Below, piece after piece: positions 43,684-55,470 of a DNA stretch of 64,000 nucleotides. The number at the start of each line of letters is the position of its first letter. Positions within the stretch are counted from its first letter, which is position 1. The stretch lies in assembly GCA_949987705.1 (NCBI GenBank), contig OX465283.1, positions 79,369,720-79,433,719 on the forward strand, read 5' to 3'. The notes under the pieces were generated by a model that made no database searches, was not told the DNA's origin, and saw only the letters and a program-made list of their open reading frames with translations. Source of the DNA: Thereva unica. Taxonomy: Eukaryota; Arthropoda; Insecta; Diptera; Therevidae. A program made the position numbers and the translations under genes.

Positions 43684-44971
43684 GTCCATGGAAATGGTAA
43701 TTTAACATTGCAAAAATGCAGGACAAGATTTTATTTTTGGGATGTGTAGGGGGGGGGGGGGTCAGTGTGAGCTTAAGTTTGAGTTTTCGGGATTCTAACC
43801 CCCCATTTGGCCGACATCTTGGAAAACGTGTGCAATGGTTTTTCAACTATATCTCCGAAACGGTACATCTTACAGAAAATTTGCAAGGACACTTTTTCAG
43901 AATTAAATTCTCTACCACTCACTAGTATGAAATTTGTGGTAAAATGAATAATTAAGAAGCTATAAGACTTAAAACACAAAAATTAGTCACAATATTTTCT
44001 TTTAATGTCTATAACTTTTTTTCCTTCAACTTTAACAATAAAAATAATAACAAGTTATTTTTAGAGCGTTTCATTAGAATAATTTTCATTCATAACTTTT
44101 TTAATTTCATTCATTACGAAGGGTTTTACAGCGTTTCGAAAGTATGAAAGTGACAGATTTTTTGAATTGTATTTATTACGATTTTACCTCCTACTTTCCT
44201 TAGAAATAGCAATAACAGGTAGCAAGTAATAATAATGAATGAGTGACTATACGTTTTAAGAAATGCTGATGTTTGAGTAATGTAATAAAATTGTTTCGCA
44301 TTTTTTGCGGTTTTTTATTGCTGCTATGCTATGTTTTACAAGGTACGATATGGTTTAAAATGAATTCTTTGAATAACAACATGTATTCTTCTTCTTCTTC
44401 GATGGCTCTACAGCCCAATTCGAGCCTTGGCCTCCATCAGCTTCTTCCTCCAGACGTCTCTCTGCTCCGCAGCTTGTCTCCAGTTTCTTGTGTGAGCAGT
44501 TTTGCTGCATCGGCCTTAACATTATCTTCCCACCTTAACCGTGGTTTGCCAACTGGTCTTTTGCCATCCTGGTAGTAGATACAGGGCTTTTTTGGTATCC
44601 TTGAGTCATCCATTCTTGTGACATGGCCGGCCCAACGTAAACGTAGTAGTTTGCATGGGTCGAAAGTTTACATTCTTTGAACAACACGTATTAGTTACTC
44701 CAATTTTTTAAAATAATTTGTGTTAGGGCTGCACAAAAACGTGCTACATTCTGTTGTGATAACTATCTTGCAAATTTTCTGTAAGATGTACCGTTTCGGA
44801 AATATAAGTAGAGGAAAAACCATTTGTACACGTTTTCCAAGACGGTGGCCAAATGTGATGGGGGGTTAGATCCCGAAAACTCAAACTTAAGGTCACACTG
44901 ACTGCCCCTACACATCCCAAAAATAAAATCTTGTCCTGCATTTTGCAATGTTAAGTACCATTTCCATGGAC
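43684..44971. mobile_element. TA/GTCC foldback of a third internal type
   Basis: GTCCATGGAAATGGTA and its inverse are the ends, with TA at 43682-43683 and 44972-44973. Inverted arms of ~240 bases share GACAAGATTTTATTTTTGGG, GAAACGGTACATCTTACAG and AAAATTTGCAAG. The interior holds AT-rich sequence and a 300-bp RTE-like LINE 3' fragment. A GGGGGGGGGGGG tract (43750-43761) is in the left arm only. Confidence 0.7.
44387..44690 (-). pseudogene. RTE-like LINE 3' fragment
   Basis: Nearly identical (about 95% by eye) to 33256-33550: CTTCTTCGATGGCTCTACAG, GGCCTCCATCAGCTTCTTCC and CTTGAGTCATCCATTCTTG. Two small indels break the frame. It corresponds to the last ~95 residues of the LINE protein and its 3' end. 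Confidence 0.85.
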
Positions 44972-45508
44972 TAGATGGATTAGTGTATTTTTTGGAGATC
45001 GAAAATATTAATAATATTGAACAAGATTTTCTTTTTAATTTCATAAGAGAAAAACCTAGCCCTGTTTACTGGTTAGATGGCCATCGGTTATTACATTAGA
45101 GCAAATAGATGTGGAGAAACAATTGTTTAACTTCTACGCTAGAAGGCGATACTGCGATTTAAGTGGAAGGGCTTCGAATTTCTGTTGTATGTAAACTTCT
45201 AAAACCAAAGGGGATGGGTATTAATATTAATTTTATTGTATTATTTCCCTATAGTAGGGGAGCCCAAGCGGGGATTTTGGAATTTACTCAAGAGCGGCAA
45301 ATTAACATATGGAGGGATACCTTGCACCCTGTTGAGTCCCTAGACCATCTCTAACCATATAAAGCATATGTCAAAACCCACGATACTGGCCAACACGAAA
45401 ATTCGTAACGTCGAGGCTGGATATTTTGATTCGCTCTTGTCCTCAGATATATATACCTACTGTATAATCAATGGACATTGGTAACCTTGGCTAGTCTATT
45501 ACTACGTA
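44972..45508. other. Spacer without recognised gene
   Basis: Short frames only. It may include degraded hAT sequence upstream of the transposase tail at 45748, but no motif is convincing. Confidence 0.35.
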
Positions 45509-45745
45509 TACATGATGAGTTGAAAAGTTGAGTTGAGATTGAGTTTTCGACTCTAGATTGAGTATTCGCAACAACTCACCCAAATCACACACAAAATACA
45601 GAGATAGTGCCGTCAACTAAATTCAACTACTCAACTACTGAACTCGCGCCTATATGCATAATTTCACTCAAACAACGTACCAGAGCGGAGTCGAGTTCAG
45701 TCGACCCTAACTCAACTAGAGTCCCGTCTACATGTAGTTGGACTC
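45509..45745. mobile_element. MITE rich in AGTTGAG/CTCAACT
   Basis: TACATGATGAGTTG at the left and the inverse of TACATGTAGACGGG at the right give weak inverted ends. The interior contains repeated TTGAGTTGAG and ACTCAACTA words like the insertions at 302-440 and 18255-18689. It interrupts or abuts an hAT transposase tail. Confidence 0.45.
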
Positions 45746-45747
45746 GG

Positions 45748-45900
45748 GCATCCACTGCACAAATAGAACGCCTGTTTTCTAATTGGGGATATATTCATAG
45801 TCCTATTAGGAACAGACTTTCTTTGAAAAGTCAAAAAAATTATTATACAGGAGAAAATTTGAATTTAGAAGATATCGCTTTAGAAGAGGATGAAAAATAA
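45748..45900 (+). pseudogene. hAT transposase C-terminal dimerisation segment
   Basis: ASTAQIERLFSNWGYIHSPI followed by RNRLSL and an acidic tail to the stop at 45898-45900. This is the (A/S)(S/T)(A/S)..ER.FS..G.I(V/H)S..RNRL signature of the hAT C-terminal region. Upstream domains (BED finger, catalytic core) are not recognisable, so this is a relic of an autonomous hAT element. Confidence 0.75.
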
Positions 45901-46544
45901 TTTTCCATTTTTCAATGAAGACTTTATATCATACATTTTCATAAAAATATGCTGAATTAAATAAATTAAATAAAAATTTGTTACTTTTTATTAATAACAA
46001 ATTTAATTTTTTTATTTATATGTAATTCTTTAAATTTCATTTGACATTGTCGACAATGTTTACATTGTCTACATTATCTACTTAAACAATGTTCACGTAG
46101 TCTACATCATTGTATACGCGTAGAAAATTGATGTAGATTACATAACATAGTCTACATGCACAATAATGGTGTTGACAAGTTGTCTTGTCCCCTATAGGCT
46201 TAAGGCTAGAGGTTGAAATTTTTGTGACACACTAATTGTGAAAGTTTTGTAACTGGTGCGATGGCTCTACTGAAACCTTATCTTGAGGAATTACAAATTT
46301 CTGTCAGTGGATCTTCGTTTACTATCTGGGTCGGATTAAATGAGTTCAAAATATTTTCTTCACCTTTCTTTTGTCCTAGAAGTGTCTGCTAATAGATTGT
46401 TATCTATGGCAGATGTCTGTTCTTGCTGAAACTTATTGCTGATTTGGCATGTTTCTTTGTACCATGGTGTAATTTTACCTTCATTGAAGTTTTACTGTAT
46501 TTAGAGGACCCTCTCGGACTCCCGGCTTTATTTCTTCAATTCTT
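45901..46544. other. AT-rich spacer with GTCTACAT/ACATTGT words
   Basis: 46045-46170 has recurring ACAATGTT, GTCTACAT and TGTAGA words in both orientations (a loose inverted pattern), perhaps an old MITE or the hAT 3' end. No gene. Confidence 0.35.
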
Positions 46545-47300
46545 TTTCTTCTTTCAATGGCGCTACAGCTCAACGAGAGCCTTAGCCAAGTGTAGTCTTT
46601 TACTCCACTCTTCTCGATTTCTGACTGAAGTTTTTCAGATCAATATGTGGAGTAATGTCTCCGCATCTGCTACAACCGCATCCTCCCCTACTATTCGTAC
46701 GAGTCTTCTCCTTCGATGATGACAGTAAAAAGCTTCTTTGCTGTCTTCTATTGAGTCTTATGAACGTCACAAGTCTATTTCGTCATAGATTTGTTTAACT
46801 CGCTGTTATATCTGATCCTTGATGTCCCTCCTCACAAATTGGCTTATTTTATTTGTGCAATTGCGAATATACAATTCTGGGTGAACCAGTCAGTTCTATT
46901 CTCTCTCCCAGTCCAGTTTCGCTTCTGGTGCCACCTTTATACTGCTTTTAATATTTCCCATTTGTCGATAATGTTGACCTGTTAACATACGCCTTCTCTC
47001 AAGCTTCTCATTTTTCTTCGCTTTAGTTTATCTATGCCGTACTTCGGTTATGTTTGTCCTCTCATTATTCTTACCTCCAGTACAACTCTCGGGCCCTTTT
47101 CTCTTAATTATGAAGTTTATGGTCTGGTGACTGCCACTTCATCTTATGAATATTTTTATGCAGAGACATTGTTAAGCTTATTACCATTCCTACTCGAGCA
47201 AGACTAGGAACTTTTATCCTTTTCATATTTTGGCGTTCATATCTCCAAGCACCACTTTAATATCATTTACCTGAAGGCGTTTGTTAACTCTTGGTAGAAT
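46545..47300 (-). pseudogene. RTE-like LINE relic: endonuclease joined to 3' end
   Basis: On the minus strand near 47265: NDIKVVLGDMNAKI, the catalytic GD(M/F)NAK strand of an AP-type endonuclease. Then IHKMKWQSPDH (the ..H..TW.SPDG.. motif) and, after decay, QMGNIKSSIKVAPEAKLDWE and NKISQFVRRDIKDQI, the endonuclease-RT linker. The plus-strand left end CTTTCAATGGCGCTACAGCT is the typical 3' end of such LINEs, so the RT has been deleted between the two. Many stops. Confidence 0.6.
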
Positions 47301-49016
47301 TCCCGTTTTACTCAACCGTCTTGTCTTCTGTGAGAACATGGACAGTTATGAAACTAATGTTATGTAGTTTTAATGAGAAGCTTGCACATTCTGTTAGCCC
47401 ACAATCACCGAAATCATCGAAGTCCCTGAGGCCAATACTACCATTTGACCCATTTGAGACTAATGCTGATTATAAAAAAGGCCTACAAAAACACAGTAAG
47501 AGCTTTTTGCCTAACTACATATGCAGGACCATGGCACAATAATACTATATCATTGTACCATGATGCAGGACTACATTTTAACAAAGGCGTGAGCACCTAT
47601 AAGCAGATTCCCACTGCTCGCGAGAGCTTTGCACGATTTTTGAAACACAGCTATAATATCACATGAAAATGACTTTCACATTATGTATGTATAAAATACT
47701 TCCTGCCTATATGGCACTCTCAATGTGTACACTCACAACTTACAGCAATTAAACTACACGCAGTCACTAAATTTCACAACTCTTTAACAAATTTTCTCAG
47801 ACAACCTTTAAGGTTACTATCCTTAAAGCAAAGAAATAACCAACAAAATAAAATTTTCTTAAGGATATCATCAGTGTTGAACCACTTCGTTTATCCAAAT
47901 AGAAATTTAGGGAGCAATATCTTTTCCCCTATCGAAACTAACGATATCTAAACTATACCCGAAAACCAATCTCAGATAAAACGTAACCATTCCTGCTACG
48001 GTCGTCCTATCGCCATCCCTCCATTTTCACTAAGCTCCAGGCTCCAAAGGAGATAATAGTACGGAAGTGATATGGTGATGAAAATTCTCCGTTCATGTTC
48101 TGAAAATGGGTTAACAAAGATCTATGCGATTTTTTTATATATCTACACGAAAACTATTCTTCGACCTGGTCCTGCTTTTATCCAATTCTCAACCCCTTTT
48201 GTCCCAGCAATTTCTCTTCTTGCAACCAGATAATGTCCTGTTCAGGATTGAGTGCATCCGACGATGCTAATACAGTGTGCGAAGTATAACAGTAGTTAGA
48301 TATCGTGCGGCACTTAAACTGTGGTGTATATCTAAAGGGGGCTTTCTCCTAGTAAGATGTTGGCAATGGTCCAAACCCAAAGCCGAATGTATCCTTTTCT
48401 TATAGAAAGTCTTCGGGCTAGTGGAAAGGATAGTATGCATCATCCGGTCTCCTCCTGACCTGGTTATCCTGGAACTTTTCACGTTCTCCTCTTTTTCCTT
48501 TACATTTTATCGAGTAATAGTTAATCCCTAGTAATGAGGCGAACGCTATGCCTTCCAGAAGTATATTTCAGGATTTGGATAAAATGTTCAACCAAATTAA
48601 AATTGAGGACCTGTAAGTGCTTGAGGGAAGACCTGACATTTTAATTCATTTCGGGTTAATTTTAAAGTACTGAAATAACTGGAAATTATGGTAAATTAAA
48701 TAGTAGTGGTGTTAGCGGTGATGCTGTACTAGGTAGACAATTTTTTTATAATTACTAGATAATGAATTTGTGCCACCGCTCTGGGCGTAAGTACTGACTA
48801 CGAATTTAATTTTTTAGATCATTAAATCCTCACGATTTATCCTTCTGGGTGAAGCTAGACTTATCGTTATATCTATTAGTTTACATTACTACAAGTAACT
48901 CACATAATGTATGACAATGTGTTTTTTTAATCATTTAAACCGTGTTACATTTCTGTATATTGTCCTTTTAAAGATACAAACGTGGCCATGTACGTCGACT
49001 TCATCTTTTTATTATA
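47301..49016. other. ~1.7 kb without recognised feature
   Basis: A poorly structured region with only short frames on both strands, none with a recognisable motif. Confidence 0.4.
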
Positions 49017-51368
49017 GTCCGGGAGGCAGCGTTGCATTTTGGCGGCTCATTTCTTCCCACTTGATTTTTTTGCAATAGATAGTTTAGATAAGACTAATAA
49101 CAGAAACAACCGTCAGACGCCAGTATCGTGGTGGGGGTGGTCGTGGGAAAATGTGAAAGTGGTAAAAAAAAAAATTCGTCGGCTTATTTCTTACCACTTG
49201 AGCATTTGCACAGTTATTGTTTAAGTGATAATAAAAATTATAAAAAAAGTCAGCTGCGTACCTAGTGGGGGATTATACGTCAGTCGCTTGTATAAACCTG
49301 TCAAAAAAACACATTTTATAAAATCATTTCAAATTCAATGAAACTTATACATAAAATTTCTTTTATAATTAGAAAAATAAAAAGCACAATCACCTGTATG
49401 CACAATGGGGGTAACACCGTCAGCTGTCAGATAACAAGTGCTGATTGGGTTTTTAACGTTAGCATTTTATAATGTATTCAAAAAAGAAACTGACTATCTT
49501 CACAACGTTATGCCAGCAGCTATCGACAATTTTTTGTGAATATAATCTGTAAACACATTATTTCAAAATATTTCTTGCCGCTGGAAAACAGCTTGGCTAC
49601 AATATGATGGATTAAATCCATTTTTTTGTATTGTGAGCATGGTTTTACTAAAAAAATTGACCTAGCTGACTATCTTTCCCCCGTTATGTTGACAGCTGAC
49701 AGCCAGTTTTTGTTAATATAATCTGTAGACTCATTATTGCAGAAGGTTTCATGCGTCTAGAAAACAGCTTGGCTAAGATATAATGGATTAAATCCATTTT
49801 TTGTATTGTGAGCATGGTTTTACTAAAAATGACCTAGCTGACTATCTTTCCCCCGTTATGTTGACAGCTGACGGCCAGTTTTTGTTAATATAATCTGTAG
49901 ACTCATTATTGCAGAAGGTTTCATGCGTCTAGAAAACAGCTTGGCTAAGATATGATGGATTAAATCCATTTTTTTGTATTGTGAGCATGGTTTTACTAAA
50001 AAAATTGACCTAGCTGACTATCTTTCCCCCGTTATGTTGACAGCTGACAGCCAGTTTTTGTTAATATAATCTGTAGACTCATTATTGCAGAAGGTTTCAT
50101 GCGTCTAGAAAACAGCTTGGCTAAGATATGATGGATTAAATCCATTTTTTTGTATTGTGAGCATGGTTTTACTAAAAATGACCTAGCTGACTATCTTTCC
50201 CCCGTTATGTTGACAGCTGACGGCCAGTTTTTGTTAATATAATCTGTAGACTCATTATTGCAAAAGGTTTCATGCGTCTAGAAAACAGCTTGGCTAAGAT
50301 ATGATGGATTAAATCCATTTTTTTGTATTGTGAGCATGGTTTTACTAAAAAAATTGACCTAGCTGACTATCTTTTCCCCGTTATGTTGACAGCTGACAGC
50401 CAGTTTTTGTTAATATAATCTGTAGACTCATTATTGCAGAAGGTTTCATGCGTCTAGAAAACAGCTTGGCTAAGATATGATGGATTAAATCCATTTTTTT
50501 GTATTGTGAGCATGGTTTTACTAAAAATGACCTAGCTGACTATCTTTCCCCCGTTATGTTGACAGCTGACGGCCAGTTTTTGTTAATATAATCTGTAGAC
50601 TCATTATTGCAAAAGGTTTCATGCGTCTAGAAAACAGCCTTTTGCAATAATGAGTCCTACAGATTATATTAACAAAAACTGGCCGTCAGCTGTCAACATA
50701 ACGGGGGAAAGATAGTCAGCTAGGTCATTTTTAGTAAAACCATGCTCACAATGACAAAAAAATGGATTTAATCCATCATATTGTAGCCAAGCTGTTTTCC
50801 AGCGGCAAGAAATATTTTGAAATAATGTGTTTACAGATTATATTCACAAAAAATTGTCGATAGCTGCTGGCATAACGTTGTGAAGATAGTCAGTTTCTTT
50901 TTTGAATACATTATAAAATGCTAACGTTAAAAACCCAATCAGCACTTATTATCTGACAGCTGACGGTGTTACCCCCATTGTGCATACAGGTGATTGTGCT
51001 TTTTATTCTTCTAATTATAAAAGAAATTTTATGTATAAGTTTCATTGAATTTGAAATGATTTTATAAAATGTGTTTTTTTGACAGGTTTATACAAGCGAC
51101 TGACGTATAATCCCCCACTAGGTACGCAGCTGACTTTTTTTATAATTTTTATTATCACTTAAACAATAGCTGTGCAAATGCTCAAGTGGTAAGAAATAAG
51201 CCGACGAATTTTTTTTTTTTTACCACTTTCACATTTTCCCACGACCACCCCCACCACGATACTGGCGTCTGACGGTTGTTTCTGTTATTAGTCTTATCTA
51301 AACTATCTATTGCAAAAAAATCAAGTGGGAAGAAATGAGCCGCCAAAATGCAACGCTGCCTCCCGGAC
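49017..51368. mobile_element. TA/GTCC foldback with central tandem array
   Basis: GTCCGGGAGGCAGCGTTGCA and the exact inverse are the ends; TA at 49015-49016 and 51369-51370. Arms of ~650 bases (49017-49665 and about 50740-51368) are nearly identical inverses, including CGTCAGACGCCAGTATCGTG and CAATCACCTGTATGCACAAT. Between them is a head-to-tail array (49670-50638) that flips orientation at 50638. No ORF of note belongs to it. Confidence 0.9.
49500..50638 (+). repeat. Array of ~173/176-bp units in alternating two-unit register
   Basis: The word GTTATGTTGACAG starts at 49683, 49855, 50031, 50204, 50380 and 50553, giving steps of 172, 176, 173, 176 and 173. Units alternate between an AGCCAG type (with AAAAAAATTGACC) and a GGCCAG type (with AAAAATGACC), so the real period is a ~349-bp dimer, present three times. 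The first unit (about 49500-49670) is more divergent and matches the right arm. Confidence 0.9.
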
Positions 51369-52500
51369 TATTACCATGTAAGCAGCAGTATAAAGGACAA
51401 ACATTTTGAGGGCAACTATCCAAAGTGGTTCTGGTTATTGCCTTCGATCACGGCAAAGATTAAAAATTACTGTATAAACACGTTGCCGAAAATTGCCAAA
51501 AGAAATAAACTGTGTGTGATGATGTGGTCATTTTTTCGTGCACGATACCGCGCGAACAAAAAAAGACAACGACTTCGTTTAGGTGTCGCGTCGTTCGAAG
51601 CGTATGAACGGAAATAGGATCTGATTTTCATAAAATTCGGTCCAACCGTTTTTGAAGTTATACTTCTTTAGGCGTGTTTTGAAAATATGAGAATACGTTT
51701 TGAGAGATTCGCAACACAGAAATCCGCAACATAGGAATCCGAGAAGGCGCAGGACGAGGATATGAGTGAAGGGGTGGAGGAAATGGAGAGCAAGCATTTC
51801 AACTCCCATTCTTTATGCGTACTGGGATTAAACTTACTTCATAATATTTGGTCGGGCGTTTCTTTTTTGTTTAAATGGAAAAACTTCGGCTAAGTGTCAG
51901 AAAGACCTTAAATTGGTAAGTTTTGCTAATAACATATCTAACAAACTTGATGGAATGAGACCCGCTCTAAACGAAGTGTTTTTTTTTATTCTGCACAGCG
52001 ATAGTTTTCCAACAAAACATCACTTGTCAAAATCCCACTCTCGTGCAAAAATTACGTTACCCTTTACAAACATAAGGAAATTTTCGTTAATTGTTTTCTA
52101 CATCCTACAGTTTCAGGAAAGTGCGGTTCATCCCGGGATTTCCAGTAGTTACCGAAATATTTGTTCTTTTTGGTTAAGTCTGATAAGTACTTTACATTGA
52201 TTAGTTTTGCTAATATCTCCGGAAAGCTATGGAATTTCCAAATGAAGTTATTCGCTTCCCAGTTTATCAGCGGCGCTTCAACACGCTCAATATGAATTCG
52301 AACACTCGCTTTAGTGTATGAAGGAAATGTTTGTTTGCTAAAGTTCAGGAAAAACAAATTCTCTAGAAAAATCCAATGGATTTATAGTTTATTTGAACTA
52401 CCTTCTCTCAGGATTACTTTGCTACCAGTTCTGATATTAGTCAATTTCCCACTAGTACTAAACGTATAACTATTTTGTAAGAAGTCAGTTTATTCCGTCT
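51369..52500. other. ~1.1 kb without recognised gene
   Basis: A 51348-51617 plus frame overlaps the foldback end and is not recognisable. Near 51630, TTTTCATAAAATTCGGTCCA followed by ACCGTTTTTGAAG is a phrase seen in many insect repeats (compare 3645 and 55925), so part of this is probably TE-derived. Confidence 0.35.
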
Positions 52501-52639
52501 TTTTTTTTTTTTTTTTTTTATGTGATAGTCTAAGCTCAGGTGTCACCCTTTGTACTACTAGTACGTCATGTCGTTTAGGTCATGGTGCAATGTTCAGTAG
52601 TAAGCTTAGCTCGAAAGATAGAGAGAAGGACATAATAGG

Positions 52640-53278
52640 TTAGGGGGAGTCAAGGGGGTGTTGCAGAAAGTGGCGATGAACCTTGCGTTTGAACTCTTGG
52701 ATGTTGTATGAGTTCGGAAATACCGTCTTTGGAAGGTTGTTCCACAGACGAGTGGTTCTTGTTATAAACGAATTTCTAGATCGGAGTGTGCGCGAAGATA
52801 AGGGCTGTAAACTGAGGGGGTGAGCCGAGCGGGCAAGTCTTGTGTTGCGGGAAAAATGTTGCCGTGGAGGCATAAGGTTACTTATTTCAGTGGAGCAATC
52901 ATTATGAAAAAAACGATAAAATTTTGCTAGAGCTGCAACATTCCTACGGTGGCTTAATGAGTCAATTGAAGAGCAAATGGCGCTGTCACCAATAAGTTTG
53001 AGAGCACGGTTTTGCACCTTGTCCAGCCAAGCTAAGATGGTTCTTGGGGCCCCGGCCCAGATATACGAGTTGTATTCAAGACGGGGACGAATGTAGGACT
53101 TGTATATTATAGCCCTGGCAGACGGCTGAAGGAGAAATTTGCACCTTTTGAGGAATCCTAGACACTGGGATGCTTGTTTAGCACTTTGGAATATGTGGTT
53201 ATTCCAGCGCAGATCTTCAGCTAATGTTACGCCTAGGATGTTTAGAGAGGGTTCTGCCGTTACGGTCTTGTTGTCCAC
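52640..53278 (-). pseudogene. Reverse transcriptase, thumb and C-terminal region
   Basis: 212 residues: LNILGVTLAEDLRWNNHI, FLKRCKFLLQPSARAIIYKS, YIRPRLEYNSYIWAGAP, LDKVQNRALKLIGD, SLSHRRNVAALAKFYRFFH, then SFITRTTRLWNNLPKTVFPN and FKRKVHRHFLQHP before the stop at 52640. It overlaps the preceding frame at 53260-53278 and must be joined by a frameshift. Confidence 0.8.
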
Positions 53279-54480
53279 TGAAATAGAAAGCGGTTCGGTG
53301 CAAGTTTTATTGGAGATGAGACAGTACTTCGTTTAGATGCATTGAATTCGACACGGTTCTTGCGGCCCCATTCAAGAATTCGTTCGATGTCCCTGTTGAT
53401 TGAATTGGTCAACAGTTGGCGATGATGTAGACAAGGTCTGGCACGCGCTTGTGTTACATTATCAAAACCATAGGAGTAACGTAGAGTACCGTCATCAGCA
53501 AAGCTGTGGAGTGAGTTAGAGGGGACTGAGAGCAGGTCATTTATAAAAACTAGGAAGAGAACTGGTGATAGAATTGAGCCCTGGGGGACACCTGCGGAGA
53601 TGTGGTGGGGGTCGGATTCGACGCCATCCAATACTACCTTGATTGAACGGCCTGAAAGGAAGCTCTCAATCCAGTTCTTCAGAACAGAGTCAATACCAAT
53701 AGCTTGGAGTTTAGCCAACAGAGCGGGATGCCATACTCTGTCAAAAGCCTTGGAGATATCCAGAGCAACCAGACCAGATTCACCAAATCGGTGTATACTT
53801 CGGCTGAGGTGCTCCGTTAGGCATACAAGGAGATCGCCAGTAGATCTTTTCGATCTAAAGCCGTATTGTTTGTCATTCAATATTTGGTTGTATTCAAGAT
53901 ATTCCATAAGCTTTCTTTTTATTATTGTCTCCATAACTTTGGAGAGAATAGAAGTAATTGCTATTGGGCGGTAGTTAGTAGGGTCACTAGCTTCACCTTT
54001 TTTCGGTATGGGCTGAACATGAGCCAGCTTCCAGGAGTCAGGATAAACTCCGGAGAAGTATGAAAGTGCAAAAAGTTTGCGCAGAGGTTTAGCCAAAGGT
54101 GAGGCACATTTTTTAAGAACTATAGGGGGAATTTTGTCGGGGCCAGTGGCTTTGTTGGAGTCCAGCTCTTTGAGACACTTATATACTTCACGCGTCCTGA
54201 AGAAAACTCTATCCATTGAGTGGGCGGAACACTCGATGGTGGGGGGTTGCATGACGGCATCGGGTAAGGAAGAATTTTCGGCGAACAGAAGTGCGAGTAG
54301 ATCGGCCTTGGGTTTGCTTTCTGTTATCACCTGTTTGTTGTAAATGAATGGAGGCGTTGAATGAGAAGTGAAATTCTTCCTGATGGAGGTTACCAAGGAC
54401 CAGAAGTTTTTACTGCCGGCAGTGGAGTCTACGTCATCATACTGAGAAGTTGATCGTGTGGACCGAAGGGCACATCCCAA
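53260..54480 (-). pseudogene. Reverse transcriptase, N-terminal and palm domains
   Basis: 406 open residues: NFWSLVTSIRK, KECLKELDSNKATGPDKIPP-like text (really VYKCLKELDSNKATGPDKIP), SWKLAHVQPIPKKGEASDPT, NYRPIAITSILSKVMETI, YGFRSKRSTGDLLVCLTEHL, LVALDISKAFDRVWH (first catalytic Asp), [20 protein letters not shown] and LHSFADDGTLRYSY (FADD in place of YADD). It then continues to VEFNASKRSTVSS, where a frameshift near 53300 moves the frame to 52640-53278. LINE RTs of the CR1/Jockey group share these motifs; I do not assign a clade more precisely. Confidence 0.8.
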
Positions 54481-54482
54481 CT

Positions 54483-55462
54483 AGTTTTAAATTGTTGTAA
54501 AAGCTGAACGTATAAAATCCTATCCATTAAAAAATGCCGATATTTTCTTTTTGTAACAATTTTAAACAATTATTGCAAAATTAACAACGATATTATATTG
54601 TGCGCTAAATTCAAAAGAATTAAACCGGAAAAAATGCTAGTACGGGGTTTTTGCGGTCGTTAATTACGAAAATGAGGCTTAAAATCAAAATGATGGATCC
54701 AAAATGGTGAAATGCTGAAATATAATTGTCGATATTGCGTCTACCCATCTATAAATTTTCTAGTATTTACGCATCTATAATAGGTGCGTCTTATTTTCAT
54801 TAGAGTACGTACGCCAGAGTACTTATCTTAGGCACACTTCGATGTAAATGCACCAGCCCTTGCTATGGAGTAGCAGCAGGGAGTAGTCAAGATGCTTTTA
54901 GTATTTTTTGAATTATAATCAAGTGTTGTGTCTAAATAGAGCTCAATAATAATAAAAATATTACAAATTGGTCAAATTTGGTCAAATAATTATTTAATAT
55001 TGCTCAGTTACAACAGCCTTCTTGTTGATCATAGCCTGCTGATATCTCTCGACCATTCCTTAAGATATCTCCGAGTATACCACATTAGCATGCAAAGTAT
55101 GACATGTCGTTTCGTAAAAATACCATTTTACAAAATATTGTGAAAGACCGATTGCCTTCAGATCTCACCTGAAAGTCCTTCACTCTCCAACGCTCAGCCT
55201 TCTGCAAAGGGAGTTACTGGATCGAAGCAGGTGAAATAAAACCCTGTGTTGGAACTGTAACTTCTCTCTACTGTCTTTTAGAATAGAGCATGGTCTTCAA
55301 CATTAACATATAGGTGGAATCGTCAACTCGCCTTTCATTAAAAAAATGCTTAAGCTCCACACGACACAAACTTGTTCGCGCAAACGTTTTTCTTATAGAA
55401 TTTTATCTGTGAAACAAAGAAAGGCTGCTGCTAAACTGCGGGAGAAAATGCGCCCAAACATT
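54483..55462. other. ~1 kb AT-rich, no gene recognised
   Basis: No long frame, no paired repeat ends and no tRNA-like fold were found. Confidence 0.4.
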
Positions 55463-55470
55463 CTCTAGAC

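Larger units (their letters stand above)
52501..54482 (-). mobile_element. 5'-truncated non-LTR retrotransposon with poly(A)
   Basis: A (T)19 tract at 52501-52519 on the plus strand is the poly(A) tail. The 3' UTR (52520-52640) carries the family words AGTACAAAGGGTGA, CATGACCTAAACGACATGAC and AAGCTTACTACT. The element is cut at ~54482 inside the coding region. Two shorter relatives are at 2-290 and 843-1190. No target duplication could be identified. Confidence 0.8.

Noticed and set aside
51348..51617. Host gene overlapping the foldback end
   Set aside because: The frame starts inside the inverted arm and matches nothing known; most likely chance.
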